64,000 nucleotides of DNA from Kineosporia babensis (GTDB lineage Bacteria; Actinomycetota; Actinomycetes; Actinomycetales; Kineosporiaceae). The stretch lies in the NCBI RefSeq assembly GCF_021129305.1, contig NZ_JAJOMB010000030.1, forward strand, positions 1 to 64,000, written 5' to 3'. Positions 1 through 8,818 of the stretch are shown piece after piece (position 1 is the stretch's first letter; the number at the start of each line of letters is the position of its first letter). Position numbers and translations under genes: made by a program. The notes below the pieces were generated by a model. It had not been told where the DNA came from, searched no databases, and saw only the letters and a list, made by a program, of their open reading frames with translations.

Positions 1-322
1 ACGAAGGGCATGAGCATGCACTGCTCAGACAGTTGCAGAAAATGAAGGCCACTGAATCCCGAGACCGGCCGCTCACGCGTCCGTTGCTCTCAGAACCTGC
101 CCGCCGCACAAGGCGACCGGCTGCAGGGCCTTGGAAGACATTACCAGGATCGGCCCCTCCCGCCAACCCCCTGCTTCAGCGTCTTCGTTCGCCTGCCCGG
201 TGCCAGCAGAGGAGGCCCCCGAACCCGCTGGTCAGGAGTCGCCTCGGAACGCAGGAAGGGCACCGAGCCTGAACCTCCGTTCAGAACTCGATGCCCTCGA
301 GCGGGTCATCCGGTTGGTTCCG
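1..322. other. No gene recognised
   Basis: The open frames here have no recognisable domain and mostly continue antisense to the DinB gene that follows. I see no tRNA, repeat or clear terminator. The stretch may be the flank of a gene outside the window. Confidence 0.4.
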
Positions 323-859
323 TCAGCCGGCGCTGGTCTCCCCCGAGGCCTTCATCAGTCGGAGCGTCCCGATCTCGGCCGCGTTCTTCATCAGTTCGGC
401 GTTCACCCAGGCAGCCGTGTCCGCCACCGTTCGCCCAGCGTCGGCGGGCCAGGGGTAGGACGTCGCTGCAGCCAAGGTCTCGTCATCGAGCCCGTCCAGC
501 ACCGCGACCCATTGGGCCCCCAGTTCACGCAACAGGGTCACCGCGGGCTCGCCCACTCCAGGCCAGGCAACCGTCAGTGGATCGAGCGGCTCACGACCGG
601 CCGCCTGCTCCAGAGCACTGCCCAGCCACCAGGTCAGATGCCAACTCGTCCAGGCAATGGTCGGCACCGGGATCGGGTCGGGCTCGCTCTCCGCCCAGTC
701 CGGCTCCCAGGTGCCGTCGGCCTGAGGGTTCATCGTCCAGCACAACGGACCGGGCTCCCACAGGAAGTCGCCGTCTTCCAGGCGCTCCAGGTGGTATTCG
801 AAGAACGACCAGGCCAGGTCGAACTGCCAGCGCAACAGGTCTCGGCGGGAGGACTCCAT
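323..859 (-). CDS. DinB-superfamily protein
   Basis: About 179 aa. The protein reads as a DinB/YfiT-like four-helix bundle: an N-terminal helix (RRDLLRWQFDLAWSFFEYHL), then a tryptophan-rich middle (TIAWTSWHLTWWLGSA) with the histidine that usually helps bind metal, and a C-terminal helix with WVNAELMKNAAEIG. DinB-fold proteins are metal-dependent; several actinobacterial members are thiol transferases using mycothiol, but nothing here fixes a substrate. I chose the ATG at 859 because the family starts just before the first helix; upstream in-frame ATGs at 880 and 1006 are possible. The gene stands alone, so context gives no pathway. Confidence 0.72.
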   Translation of the reverse strand: MESSRRDLLRWQFDLAWSFFEYHLERLEDGDFLWEPGPLCWTMNPQADGTWEPDWAESEPDPIPVPTIAWTSWHLTWWLGSALEQAAGREPLDPLTVAWPGVGEPAVTLLRELGAQWVAVLDGLDDETLAAATSYPWPADAGRTVADTAAWVNAELMKNAAEIGTLRLMKASGETSAG

Positions 860-1048
860 CCGGCGACCTTCCCATGTGATCATCTCCGCGGCAACGTTCC
901 TGCGAACCGCCCAGGTCAGAGCGAAATGACCAGATTTGCCCGGCCCCTTACCGGCGGACCACCTCCCGTCTCGCCAAAGGTGGATCCGCTGCCGCAGCGC
1001 CTCCACGTACGCCCATCGGAAGCGACCGCGTTCAACCAGCAGACCGGT

Positions 1049-1462
1049 TCAGCGCCGAGCCTGCCTGACCTTGAGTCGCTGCAGTCGCCGAACCGCTTGC
1101 CGTCCGGGTTCCCTAGCAATGTCCAGCCCCTGGAACACGTGCGGGAAAGCAGCCGATCCCAGACTTCGGCCGTCCGTCAGCTCGAAAACCAGCCCGTTGC
1201 CGTACGAAACCCGCCTGATCTCAGCCCAAGCCAATCGCCTCGTCCTCAGATAGTTCACCACCACTACCCCACTACTCCCGGCCTCGATGCGCAGCACCCA
1301 GGCGCGAACGGCTACGACGCCGACGGCCAGCGCGCCGATCCAGCTCAGCAACCGGCGTTCTGGTTCGAGCGCGCCTCCGACAATCAGCAGGGCCATCAGG
1401 CAGACCATGGCGCCTCCACAAACCAGACGCTGCCAGAGCGGCGGGCGGAGGACGACGGGCAT
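1049..1462 (-). CDS. Membrane protein with bacterial PH-like domain
   Basis: About 137 aa from the ATG at 1462. Two hydrophobic helices (about residues 12-30 and 36-55) are followed by a soluble segment with the look of the short PH-like domain of small actinobacterial membrane proteins: an exposed VLRIEAGSSGVVVVNYLRTRRLAWAE-type strand run, then VSYGNGLVFELTDGRSL. The family has no defined biochemistry; membrane association is the only safe inference. An in-frame start at 1621 exists, but its extra 53 residues are low-complexity and unlikely to be translated. Confidence 0.6.
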   Translation of the reverse strand: MPVVLRPPLWQRLVCGGAMVCLMALLIVGGALEPERRLLSWIGALAVGVVAVRAWVLRIEAGSSGVVVVNYLRTRRLAWAEIRRVSYGNGLVFELTDGRSLGSAAFPHVFQGLDIAREPGRQAVRRLQRLKVRQARR

Positions 1463-1749
1463 CCGGTCATGACACCAGACCGAGCTCACTTGGATCGGGT
1501 TGTTGCGGAGATCAACGGCCCCAGGGTTGCGATCGGTTGAGCCCGGTGAACATCGTAAGCGCCGCATCAGACCCGTTCGATCGATCAGGGTCGGAGTGAG
1601 GAAATGCCCCGGTACGGCCAAGGGCTCTTCCTACCCTCTACGACTGAGCCATAGTGGCGTTCTACGTAGCGCCACGCCGGTTGCGCTCAGAATGCTCGCT
1701 GGACCGGCCCTCATCTGAAACGGCTGATCATCTTTCCAGGAGGTTGCTC

Positions 1750-2202
1750 GTGATCACCGACCCAGTGTTGCTACGCATCGGTGCTGCCGCTCAGCTTCGG
1801 CACCAGGGGGACACCGACGCCGCGATCGCTGCCTTCACCGAGCTTTGGCACGAGATCAGCGAAGGGGACGCTGATCCTCTGCATCTGTGCACGCTGGCGC
1901 ACTCGATGGCCGACGCCCAGGACGACGTGGAGCAGGAACTGGCCTGGGACCTGCGCGCTCTCGCCGCGGCGGAACGGCTCACCGATGAGCGCATGGCTGC
2001 GAGCGGGGTGGAGCTTTCTGTGGCTGGTCTCTATCCGTCACTGCACCTCAATCTCTGTGAGTGCTACCGCAAACTTGGGGATCTTGAGCGTGCTCGTGAG
2101 CACCTCCGGCAGGCCGAGGAGTCCGTCGGCGCGCTGGGCGATGATGCTTATGGGCAGCTGATCAGAGACGGTCTGGCGAAGGTGGCTTCGCAGCTGCCCT
2201 GA
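1750..2202 (+). CDS. TPR-like helical repeat protein
   Basis: 150 aa, starting at GTG 1750, which has a strong Shine-Dalgarno GGAGG at 1739-1743. The product is all helical, with TPR-like pairs: AAQLRHQGDTDAAIAAFTEL, a middle helix pair rich in Asp/Glu, and a C-terminal LHLNLCECYRKLGDLERARE repeat that matches the TPR consensus well (G-D-x-x-x-A). TPR proteins act as binding scaffolds. It has no enzyme domain, no signal peptide and no membrane segment, so it is cytoplasmic with unknown partners. It converges on the TetR gene with only 6 bp between the stop codons. Confidence 0.7.
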   Translation: MITDPVLLRIGAAAQLRHQGDTDAAIAAFTELWHEISEGDADPLHLCTLAHSMADAQDDVEQELAWDLRALAAAERLTDERMAASGVELSVAGLYPSLHLNLCECYRKLGDLERAREHLRQAEESVGALGDDAYGQLIRDGLAKVASQLP

Positions 2203-2208
2203 ACAGCT

Positions 2209-2835
2209 CTACCCCGCCATCGGTAGCCCCGCCTGTTTCCATGCCTGCCCGACCGAGGCTTGGCAACGATCCAGCTTGTCGCCCACCCGCACGAACAGTC
2301 CTTCGAGCAGCAGCGGGCCGTGCCGCAACGTTTCGACCGGTTGAGGCCCGTTGGCCACCAGCGAGGAAAGGCCATGGGCCACGGCCCAGGTCTGCACCGC
2401 CAGGTCCAGCGGCACGACGTCTTCGGCAAAGCGGCCGGCCTCGACCCCGCGTAGGGCCGACTGCACCATGCACTCCAGCCCGTCGTCCGCTGCCTGAGCA
2501 TCGTCCAGGCCGAACGTGGCGTCGAACATGACCCGGTACAGGTCGGGGTGATCGAGCGCGTTCTGGATGTACGCGGTGACGTGGGCGGCCAGGTCGAGCA
2601 CCGGATCGTCAGTGGTCGGCAGCTCCCGGAACAGCACGCCCATCCGGGTGTGGCCCTCCTGCCGCAGCGCCGTCCACAGCCCGTCCATGCTGCCGAAATG
2701 CGTGTAGACGGCCATGGTCGAGTAGCCGGTGTCGGCCACCAGGGAGCGCAGGGTGATCGGGGCGCGGGTGCGCAGCATCTGCCCCGCGCGCTCGAGCAAC
2801 AGGGTTCGCACCGCCGGATCTTTCGGTCTCGCCAT
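2209..2835 (-). CDS. TetR-family regulator
   Basis: 208 aa. The N-terminal helix-turn-helix is clear (LRSLVADTGYSTMAVYTHFG, about residues 33-52); the C-terminal ligand domain has the WAVAHGLSSLVANG signature of the WHG-type TetR C domain. It is transcribed divergently from the RidA gene, and a near-perfect 22-bp palindrome lies between them, so it very likely represses itself and ridA-like expression. I prefer the ATG at 2835: the upstream ATG at 2850 would put coding sequence inside the palindrome. The effector is unknown. Confidence 0.85.
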   Translation of the reverse strand: MARPKDPAVRTLLLERAGQMLRTRAPITLRSLVADTGYSTMAVYTHFGSMDGLWTALRQEGHTRMGVLFRELPTTDDPVLDLAAHVTAYIQNALDHPDLYRVMFDATFGLDDAQAADDGLECMVQSALRGVEAGRFAEDVVPLDLAVQTWAVAHGLSSLVANGPQPVETLRHGPLLLEGLFVRVGDKLDRCQASVGQAWKQAGLPMAG

Positions 2836-2846
2836 GCGTCGATGAT

Positions 2847-2868
2847 ACATGGCATAGCTATGTTATGT
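2847..2868. promoter_or_regulatory. Probable TetR operator
   Basis: A 22-bp palindrome with an uninterrupted core CATAGCTATG and outer ACAT/ATGT arms, only two mismatched pairs. It sits between the divergent TetR (start 2835) and RidA (start 2921) genes. The region is AT-rich compared with its surroundings and overlaps the place where both promoters must lie. Confidence 0.6.
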
Positions 2869-2920
2869 TTTCCGGGTCGCTGGCTCCCGCCGTCGACGAA
2901 CGCCTGCAAGGAGACGAAAC

Positions 2921-3328
2921 ATGGCCATCAGCCTGAAGAACCCCGCCGGTCTGCCCGAGGTGCCGCTGTACAAGTACGTTTCGGTGGCCAGTGGTTCGAA
3001 AATGGTCCACATGGCGGGTCAGGTCCCGATCGACGAGAACGGCGAGACGGTCGGCAAGGGCGACTACGTGGCCCAGATCGAGCAGGCCTACCTGAACGTG
3101 GCCAAGGTGCTGGCCGCCGCCGGCGCCACCTTCGACGACGTCGTGAAGATCAACGTTTACGCGGTGAACATGACGCCCGACGTGATCGCGGCCTCCGGCG
3201 AGGGCATCGCGCGGGCCGAGCAGAAACTCGGCGTGAAGATCCAGGCGCCACTCACCGGGATCGGCGTAGCCGCGCTCGCCTCACCCGAGTACCTGGTCGA
3301 GGTCGACGCCGTGGCCGTCCTGGACTGA
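2921..3328 (+). CDS. RidA-family protein
   Basis: 135 aa, normal length for the YjgF/YER057c/UK114 (RidA) family. These trimeric proteins hydrolyse reactive enamine/imine intermediates released by PLP enzymes, or act in degradative pathways. Family signatures: HMAGQVPIDENGE near residue 30, QIEQAYLNVAKVLAAAGATFDDVVKINVY in the middle, and a C-terminal LVEVDAVAVLD. The canonical catalytic Arg of RidA proper (in the C-R-A-x-V-x-V-x-x-L segment) is not present: the C-terminal motif is PEYLVEVDAVAV. This points to a RidA-like subgroup rather than true RidA. Regulated with the divergent TetR gene. Confidence 0.85.
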   Translation: MAISLKNPAGLPEVPLYKYVSVASGSKMVHMAGQVPIDENGETVGKGDYVAQIEQAYLNVAKVLAAAGATFDDVVKINVYAVNMTPDVIAASGEGIARAEQKLGVKIQAPLTGIGVAALASPEYLVEVDAVAVLD

Positions 3329-3454
3329 GTCGTATCGGGACGGCCGAGTGAACCGACCGCATTCAGCCTGACCGCGGGTGGCTGGGCCGCGCATGACCCG
3401 GCCCGGTTCCCACCCTCGGGTCCGGGCTCTGGCGGCAGGATTTACGATGCGGCC

Positions 3455-3895
3455 ATGGCCGACTGGACTTTCTCCCCCGCTGTCCCCGAAGACGTCGACC
3501 GCATCGCCGATCTGAAGGTTCTGGTGATCCGCGAGCACCTGGAGCGGCTTCGCCCGTGGGACGAGAGCTCGGCCCGTCATTACCTGTACGTGCGCTGGGT
3601 GCCCGCGAATGTGCGGATCATCGAGGTCGGCGGGGTTTTCGCGGGATGTGTTGCCTTGCGGCAGGCCGAGGACTGCCGCTGGATCGAGCAGTTCTACCTG
3701 GTGCCGGAGTTTCAGGGGCAGGGGCTGGGCAGCGCCGTGCTGGCCGCTTTACTGGAGGAGTGTGACGCCGACGGGCAGATCGTGCGGCTGGATGTGTTGC
3801 AGCAGAGCCCGGCCCGCAGGTTGTACGAGCGGCACGGCTTCACGCTGGAGCACGAAGATGCGCTGGACGCCTTCCTGATCCGCCACCCGAGGTAA
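3455..3895 (+). CDS. GNAT-family N-acetyltransferase
   Basis: 146 aa, single GNAT domain. The acetyl-CoA pyrophosphate loop is visible as FQGQGLGSAVLAALLEE (about residues 86-102, the R/Q-x-x-G-x-G/A motif). It is preceded by the strand WIEQFYLVPEF and followed by the C-terminal SPARRLYERHGF motif typical of the fold. The substrate cannot be told from sequence. No operon partner: the next gene, the thioesterase, is convergent. Confidence 0.85.
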   Translation: MADWTFSPAVPEDVDRIADLKVLVIREHLERLRPWDESSARHYLYVRWVPANVRIIEVGGVFAGCVALRQAEDCRWIEQFYLVPEFQGQGLGSAVLAALLEECDADGQIVRLDVLQQSPARRLYERHGFTLEHEDALDAFLIRHPR

Positions 3896-3923
3896 GCGGA
3901 CACCTCACCCAGCAACAACGTCC

Positions 3924-4454
3924 TCAAGCAGTGGGGTTCTTCGAGATCCGCACGCTGTCGGCCCATTCCTTCACCCAGACCGGGAGTTCCAGATCGGCCG
4001 GGTAACCGCCCACCGACTCCTCCAGCTCGGCCTGCGTCACTGAACCGCCGCTGCGCTTGAGGAATCGGGCCTGAACCACTGCGCGGGCGGTGGTCTCACC
4101 GCGCGCGACGAACGTCTGCTCCAGGTAGGTGTGCCGGTCGTCGAAGCCGAGCATGCGGGTGTGCACATGAAACTTCTGCCAGGGCTTCAGCGAGCGCCGG
4201 TAGGTGATGGTCTGGGCGGTGACCACGGGGTACCAGCCGCGGCCGGTGATCTCCTGCCAGTAGCCGGCCCGGGCCAGCAGGTCGAGCCGGGAGAGGTCGC
4301 AGAAGGCCAGGTAGCGACTGTTCGTCAGGTGCCGGAACACGTCCAGGTCGTTCGGCAGCACGCGGAACGGGGTGCGGGAGCCTTCCCAGACCGACACCTT
4401 GGACCGGAATCGTCCCAGCAGCATGGTCAGGAACAGGCGCAGGTAGAGGTTCAT
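3924..4454 (-). CDS. Thioesterase-fold (hotdog) protein
   Basis: 176 aa. Resembles the THEM6/4-hydroxybenzoyl-CoA-thioesterase-like hotdog family. After a short hydrophobic N-terminus (LYLRLFLTMLLG) come RVLPNDLDVFRHLTNSRYL, where the Asp of N-D-x-D-x-x-x-H-x-x-N is the family's catalytic-type position, and the strands YPVVTAQTITYRRSLKPWQKF. Such proteins hydrolyse acyl-CoA thioesters, but this subgroup is largely uncharacterised. The hydrophobic start could anchor it to the membrane. Confidence 0.75.
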   Translation of the reverse strand: MNLYLRLFLTMLLGRFRSKVSVWEGSRTPFRVLPNDLDVFRHLTNSRYLAFCDLSRLDLLARAGYWQEITGRGWYPVVTAQTITYRRSLKPWQKFHVHTRMLGFDDRHTYLEQTFVARGETTARAVVQARFLKRSGGSVTQAELEESVGGYPADLELPVWVKEWADSVRISKNPTA

Positions 4455-4533
4455 CAGGCTTTCCGGTCGACCAGGCAGGTTACGGGTGGGCCGATCGCGC
4501 CACTGCGCTCGGCCCGGTCATCCTAAGACGACC

Positions 4534-4619
4534 AGTGAGCGCTTGCTTAGCCGCCATCTGCTTGACGCATATCCGGCACATCGCGCACGATGACCACGCC
4601 CTTCATTCACTATCGAATG
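4534..4619. promoter_or_regulatory. Possible operator sites upstream of DUF1593 gene
   Basis: Two imperfect palindromes precede the secreted hydrolase gene. At 4534-4547 lies AGTGAGCGCTTGCT, whose central AGCGCT and overall form resemble LacI-family operators. At 4604-4619 CATTC and GAATG form an inverted repeat with a 6-base spacer. No regulator gene adjoins, so this is only suggestive. Confidence 0.3.
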
Positions 4620-4666
4620 GATATTCACTTCCGGTCCAATGACGTTCCAGGAAGGGAAACCCTGAC

Positions 4667-6163
4667 GTGCCTCGTCCCAAGACTCTTGTCGCCGCAGCCG
4701 CGCTGCTCGCCCTGACGCTGATGCCCGGCACGGCCGTCGCATCCATCGCGCCCTCGACGGCCGACCGGTCCGGTCAGGACCGCCAAGGCCGGCAGAATCA
4801 GCAGGTCAAGCCGCGGATCATCATCACCCAGGACGGCGAGGTGGACGACATGGATTCGTTCATCCGCTGGCTCTACTACGCCAACGAGTTCGATACCGCC
4901 GGGATCATCCTGACCAGCTCACGCTTCCACTGGGCGGGCAACGGTGACGACGTCCAGCCCTACCGCTGGACCGGTACGGAGTGGGTGAACGACTACATCG
5001 ACCGCTACGCCAAGATCTACCCCAACCTGCGCAAGCACGCCGACGGCTACCCCTCCCCCGCCAAGCTGCGCAGCCTGTACAAGATCGGCAACATCAGCAA
5101 TGTCGGCGAGATGACCGAAGTGACCGAGGGCTCGGAACTGATCCGCAAGACCATCCTGGACAAGGACCGGCGCACTCTGAACATCCAGGCCTGGGGCGGC
5201 ACGAACGCCACTGCACGGGCGCTGAAGTCGATTCAGGAGCAGTACCAGGGCACCAAGGCCTGGCCCCGGATCCAGCGTGAGGTCAGCCAGAAGGTCGTCA
5301 TCTACAACATCCTCACCCAGGACTCCACGCTGGCCGACTACATCAAGCCGAATTGGCCGGACATCAAGATCATCGATAACCAGAGCCAGTTCTGGTCGTT
5401 CGCCTACGCCTGGACCAGCACGGTGCCCGCCCCGCTGCAGGACGTCCTGAAGGCGCCCTACATGGAGAAGTACCTGCTCAACGGGCACGGGCCGCTGCTC
5501 GAGCAGTACCGCACCTATCGCGACGGCAAGCCGACGCCCGGCGATGACGAGAACAACCGCTGGCGGCCGGAGTCCAACCTGAACTACGCCGTGCACGACT
5601 TCATTTCGGAGGGTGACTCCCCCGCGTTCATGTACCTTTTCGACTGCAACGGCCTGCGCTCCAGCGAAGACCCGACGTGGGGAGGCTGGGGCGGACGCTT
5701 CACCCCGAACGCCACCGGGTGGCTCGACACCACCGACGTCAGCCCGTACGGCTCCCCGCCACGCAGCTACCCCCTGATCCGCTGGGTCCGCGAGATCCAG
5801 AACGACTTCGCCGCCCGCGCCGACTGGGGCATTACGCCCTCGTACCGTAAGGCGAACCACGTGCCGGAGGGCTCGGTGAAGCAAGGGGTAGACCTCAAGG
5901 CCCGCCCAGGGCAGAGCATCCGGCTCGACGGCCACGGATCCGACCCCGACGGCGACAAGCTGACGTACCGCTGGTGGCAGTACACCGACGCGGACACGTT
6001 CGACGGCACGGTCGAGATCAAGGGCGCCGAAACCAAGAGCGCCCGCTTCACCGTTCCGGCCGATGCTCCCACCGGTTCGACCATCCACGTCATTCTCGAA
6101 ATTGAGGACGATGGCACGCCGGCTTTGAAGCACTATCAGCGCGCGGTTGTCACCGTGCGCTAA
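4667..6163 (+). CDS. Secreted DUF1593 (Sde182-type) nucleoside-hydrolase-like protein
   Basis: 498 aa with an N-terminal Sec signal peptide (hydrophobic LVAAAALLALTLMPGTAVAS, cleavage near residue 26). The first domain matches the DUF1593/Sde182 family: RIIITQDGEVDDMDSFIRWL mirrors the Asp-rich metal site of nucleoside hydrolases (D-x-D-x-x-x-D-D). The C-terminal ~100 residues (LDGHGSDPDGDKLTYRWWQY onward) form an Ig/PKD-like beta-sandwich with the usual D-P-D-G-D turn. Family members occur in polysaccharide-degrading bacteria, so a role on plant or microbial glycans is likely, but no substrate is proven. Start is GTG 4667. Confidence 0.82.
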   Translation: MPRPKTLVAAAALLALTLMPGTAVASIAPSTADRSGQDRQGRQNQQVKPRIIITQDGEVDDMDSFIRWLYYANEFDTAGIILTSSRFHWAGNGDDVQPYRWTGTEWVNDYIDRYAKIYPNLRKHADGYPSPAKLRSLYKIGNISNVGEMTEVTEGSELIRKTILDKDRRTLNIQAWGGTNATARALKSIQEQYQGTKAWPRIQREVSQKVVIYNILTQDSTLADYIKPNWPDIKIIDNQSQFWSFAYAWTSTVPAPLQDVLKAPYMEKYLLNGHGPLLEQYRTYRDGKPTPGDDENNRWRPESNLNYAVHDFISEGDSPAFMYLFDCNGLRSSEDPTWGGWGGRFTPNATGWLDTTDVSPYGSPPRSYPLIRWVREIQNDFAARADWGITPSYRKANHVPEGSVKQGVDLKARPGQSIRLDGHGSDPDGDKLTYRWWQYTDADTFDGTVEIKGAETKSARFTVPADAPTGSTIHVILEIEDDGTPALKHYQRAVVTVR

Positions 6164-6229
6164 AGATCCACAGGCGCAAGAGCGGACTACGCCGACGGGC
6201 GGATCTGGGCCGGGACCCGGATCCGCCGG

Positions 6230-8662
6230 TCACCGCAGGGCGTGGCGTTCGAACACCGTTGGCGTGTCCGGTCCCACCTGGATGAACCACTTCAGCACCA
6301 CACCGACCGGAGGGCAGCTTTCGTACCAGCGGCTGCTGAAGAACTGGAGCCTGACGATCGGCCCTTCACGCTCGTGACGCAGCGGATGGACCCGCCCGCC
6401 CACCGGCGGTTGCCCCCCCCACTCAGACGGGGCAGCCCGTACCAGGTCCTCGTTCCGGCCACTGGCCAGCGCTTCGGCCAGCGCCTCCAGTTCGTGGGGC
6501 TGATCCGTGGACAGCAGTACCCGCTCCACCAGTCGGATCTCGTCCTCGTAGGAGTCGTACTGCCCGAGGAGATATTCAGCCCCGTCGTGCGCACGGATGT
6601 GCACCGCGGCAATGTCTGCGTACCAGCTTAAGGTCGACCCCGTTGCCTTCTCTACGCCGAGCCGGTCAACCCACGCCACCTTTTGCAGTGCCAGACCGTA
6701 GTTCTCGCGGACCGGAACGTCGAAGGCAGCACGCCGGGCGCGGCGCGCCGGGGGGCTGACACTCGCCTGTCGCAGGACCCGGGGCTGATCGTGCACCACG
6801 ATTTCGTCTCCCAGTCGGGCTACCTCGTGACAGGTGACGCTTGCACTGGGGGCGTCATCGAGGTTCTCCTGTGCCCTGACCGACCAACGCACCAGCGCCA
6901 CTTCTTGCTCAGCGGTGCGGTGGTAGGAGAAGAAATCGATGCTCAGGGAAGCTCCGTCGCGGGCAGCACGCAGCGGATGCGCCCACTCTCGCACCTGAGC
7001 GCCCCAGGGGTGGATGTCCTCGAGCGGCGGATCGATGTCTGTCCCTTCGACCAGAAGCCCTGCACCAACGTCGGGCAGGGCGCCGCGCAGCATCACGTCC
7101 GCGAGTTCCTCGAGCCGCCCGCCGGACCGAACCCGCAGAACCAGTTCTGCTGCCTCGTCAGCTCTTTCGCCCGGGCCGAGGACGAAATCCGTACCGTCCA
7201 CCGTCCGGACAATCACCGAATCCAGCCGCGTATTCTCGATCGGGGTCTCGTCGAGCATCCAGGAGTCGTTGTCCAGCGTCACGACCTGCTGCACCCAGTG
7301 TGTTTCGGCCAGACCGCGCTCCATCCGAGTCATCATGGTCAGCCGACCAACTGGCAAGAAGCGATCCCAGCAGACCTCCCGCACCCAGTCGGCTACCGGG
7401 AGCGCTTCCGGTGTCAGGGGACGAGGGCGCCTGGCGGGTGGGTGATGCCGCTTCACGCTGCTCGGGCGAAGATCGGCGAACGGCTGTTTCACCAGGAGCG
7501 TCTCGCAACCCTCCGTCACGTTGGCCGTCCACCGGAACACCTCAAAACCCTCGCCCTGCTCGGCGTATCGGTGCGTGAAGAAACTGAGCCCTGCATCGGT
7601 GCAGCGCAGCGGCCACACCTGCGCCCGGATCCGCTCCATGACCGGAGCCTCGGGATCCACGAGTTTCTCGCCCTGCGCGAAGGCCAGCAGGTCCGCCAAT
7701 TCCTGGTGCTCACCGGCCGAGAGCATCCGCTCCGCGAGCGCGCGCGATCCTCGTCCTAGACCTGCGGTCAGCACATACTCGGTGCCATCCTGCGCCAGCA
7801 GCACAGTCAGCAGATCGCCGACCGCCGCGGCCTGCTTCACCCAGACCGGTCGGACGCCGACAGGAACGTCCCGCAACGTCAGCAACCGCTCGCCGACCAG
7901 TGCCTCGTCCGGTTCCAGATACAACTCGGTGGCCAGAAGTTCGGCCACACGCTCACGAGTCATCCGCCGCGTCATCGGGATCTCTGGCAGATCGCGGAAC
8001 GCGAAGTGGTCGAAGAACGCTTCCCGTCCGGGTCCCACCTCCACGAAGCCCTTGCGCACCTCGGTGACAGCAGGGTGTTCCCAGCGCCAGGCGTAGAAGA
8101 AGAACTCCAGGCGCACGAGGTCGCCATCACGCGACAGTCGTGTCGGGTGCAGCCAGGCCTGGATCTCCTGGCCCGCCGGGAAAGAGATCAATGGGGGACG
8201 TCCGAATGCGCCTTCCACGAGAATCGCGTCTGGTGAGGTGGACAGAAAGGCAAGAACCTCGGCCAGCGCTACCGGACCCGGAGCCTGTGGCAGCAGGAGA
8301 CGCTCGATCAGCCGGCTCTGGTCGGCTCGGGTGCCATGACGGCCGATGACGTACTCCGTGCCGTCGGTGGCGACGATGATCGCGGTCAGCACCTCGCTCT
8401 GGCTTTCCGACCACTGCAGGTGACGGATCAGCACGCATTCGTCCACCCATGGCTCGGCGGCCAGCGCCCACTCGCACGGCCGTACCTCGTAGGCGTCATA
8501 CCGGCCGTCGGCCCAGCGCACCCGCACCCGGGAACCCCGGTCGTCCGCATCGGCCGCCAGGACCTCACCGCCGAAACCCCCGTCAGCGCCAGCGCAGCCG
8601 ATCCGGTCCCGGAACACGTCCAGCCATCGGTCGACCGGCACCGATCCCACCCCATCAGGCAT
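6230..8662 (-). CDS. Protein of four divergent tandem repeats, function unknown
   Basis: 810 aa from the ATG at 8662 (an ATG at 8692 is also possible). I do not recognise the family. The chain is four divergent units of about 190-200 residues. Each has a strand with DGTEYVIG/DGTEYVLT/DGTDFVLG/DGAEYLLG, then a helix RLxERxLL..EL..LA, then a strand pair around HPLR..RDG..VRLEFFSY, and a Trp/Arg turn (ARRW/VRWSV/VLKW). No signal peptide or membrane segment is present, and no catalytic motif is evident. It probably works as a cytoplasmic binding or scaffold protein. It is divergent from the histidine phosphatase gene at 8819. Confidence 0.7.
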   Translation of the reverse strand: MPDGVGSVPVDRWLDVFRDRIGCAGADGGFGGEVLAADADDRGSRVRVRWADGRYDAYEVRPCEWALAAEPWVDECVLIRHLQWSESQSEVLTAIIVATDGTEYVIGRHGTRADQSRLIERLLLPQAPGPVALAEVLAFLSTSPDAILVEGAFGRPPLISFPAGQEIQAWLHPTRLSRDGDLVRLEFFFYAWRWEHPAVTEVRKGFVEVGPGREAFFDHFAFRDLPEIPMTRRMTRERVAELLATELYLEPDEALVGERLLTLRDVPVGVRPVWVKQAAAVGDLLTVLLAQDGTEYVLTAGLGRGSRALAERMLSAGEHQELADLLAFAQGEKLVDPEAPVMERIRAQVWPLRCTDAGLSFFTHRYAEQGEGFEVFRWTANVTEGCETLLVKQPFADLRPSSVKRHHPPARRPRPLTPEALPVADWVREVCWDRFLPVGRLTMMTRMERGLAETHWVQQVVTLDNDSWMLDETPIENTRLDSVIVRTVDGTDFVLGPGERADEAAELVLRVRSGGRLEELADVMLRGALPDVGAGLLVEGTDIDPPLEDIHPWGAQVREWAHPLRAARDGASLSIDFFSYHRTAEQEVALVRWSVRAQENLDDAPSASVTCHEVARLGDEIVVHDQPRVLRQASVSPPARRARRAAFDVPVRENYGLALQKVAWVDRLGVEKATGSTLSWYADIAAVHIRAHDGAEYLLGQYDSYEDEIRLVERVLLSTDQPHELEALAEALASGRNEDLVRAAPSEWGGQPPVGGRVHPLRHEREGPIVRLQFFSSRWYESCPPVGVVLKWFIQVGPDTPTVFERHALR

Positions 8663-8818
8663 TCCTGGGCACTTCGCTCTCAACCTGAGCATAGTCCGGC
8701 AGGCAGTCGTGACCTGAGCCGGATCCTCGGTGGTACACGTCTCGGGCACCGAACACCGGTCCGGGGGCCGGCCTGGGTCAAGATGGAGGAGCTGGATCCC
8801 CGACAGACAAGGTTCTTC

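Noticed and set aside
4919-6133. Long minus-strand frame opposite the DUF1593 gene
   Set aside because: Low-complexity Val/Gly/Arg composition and no domain; shadow frame.
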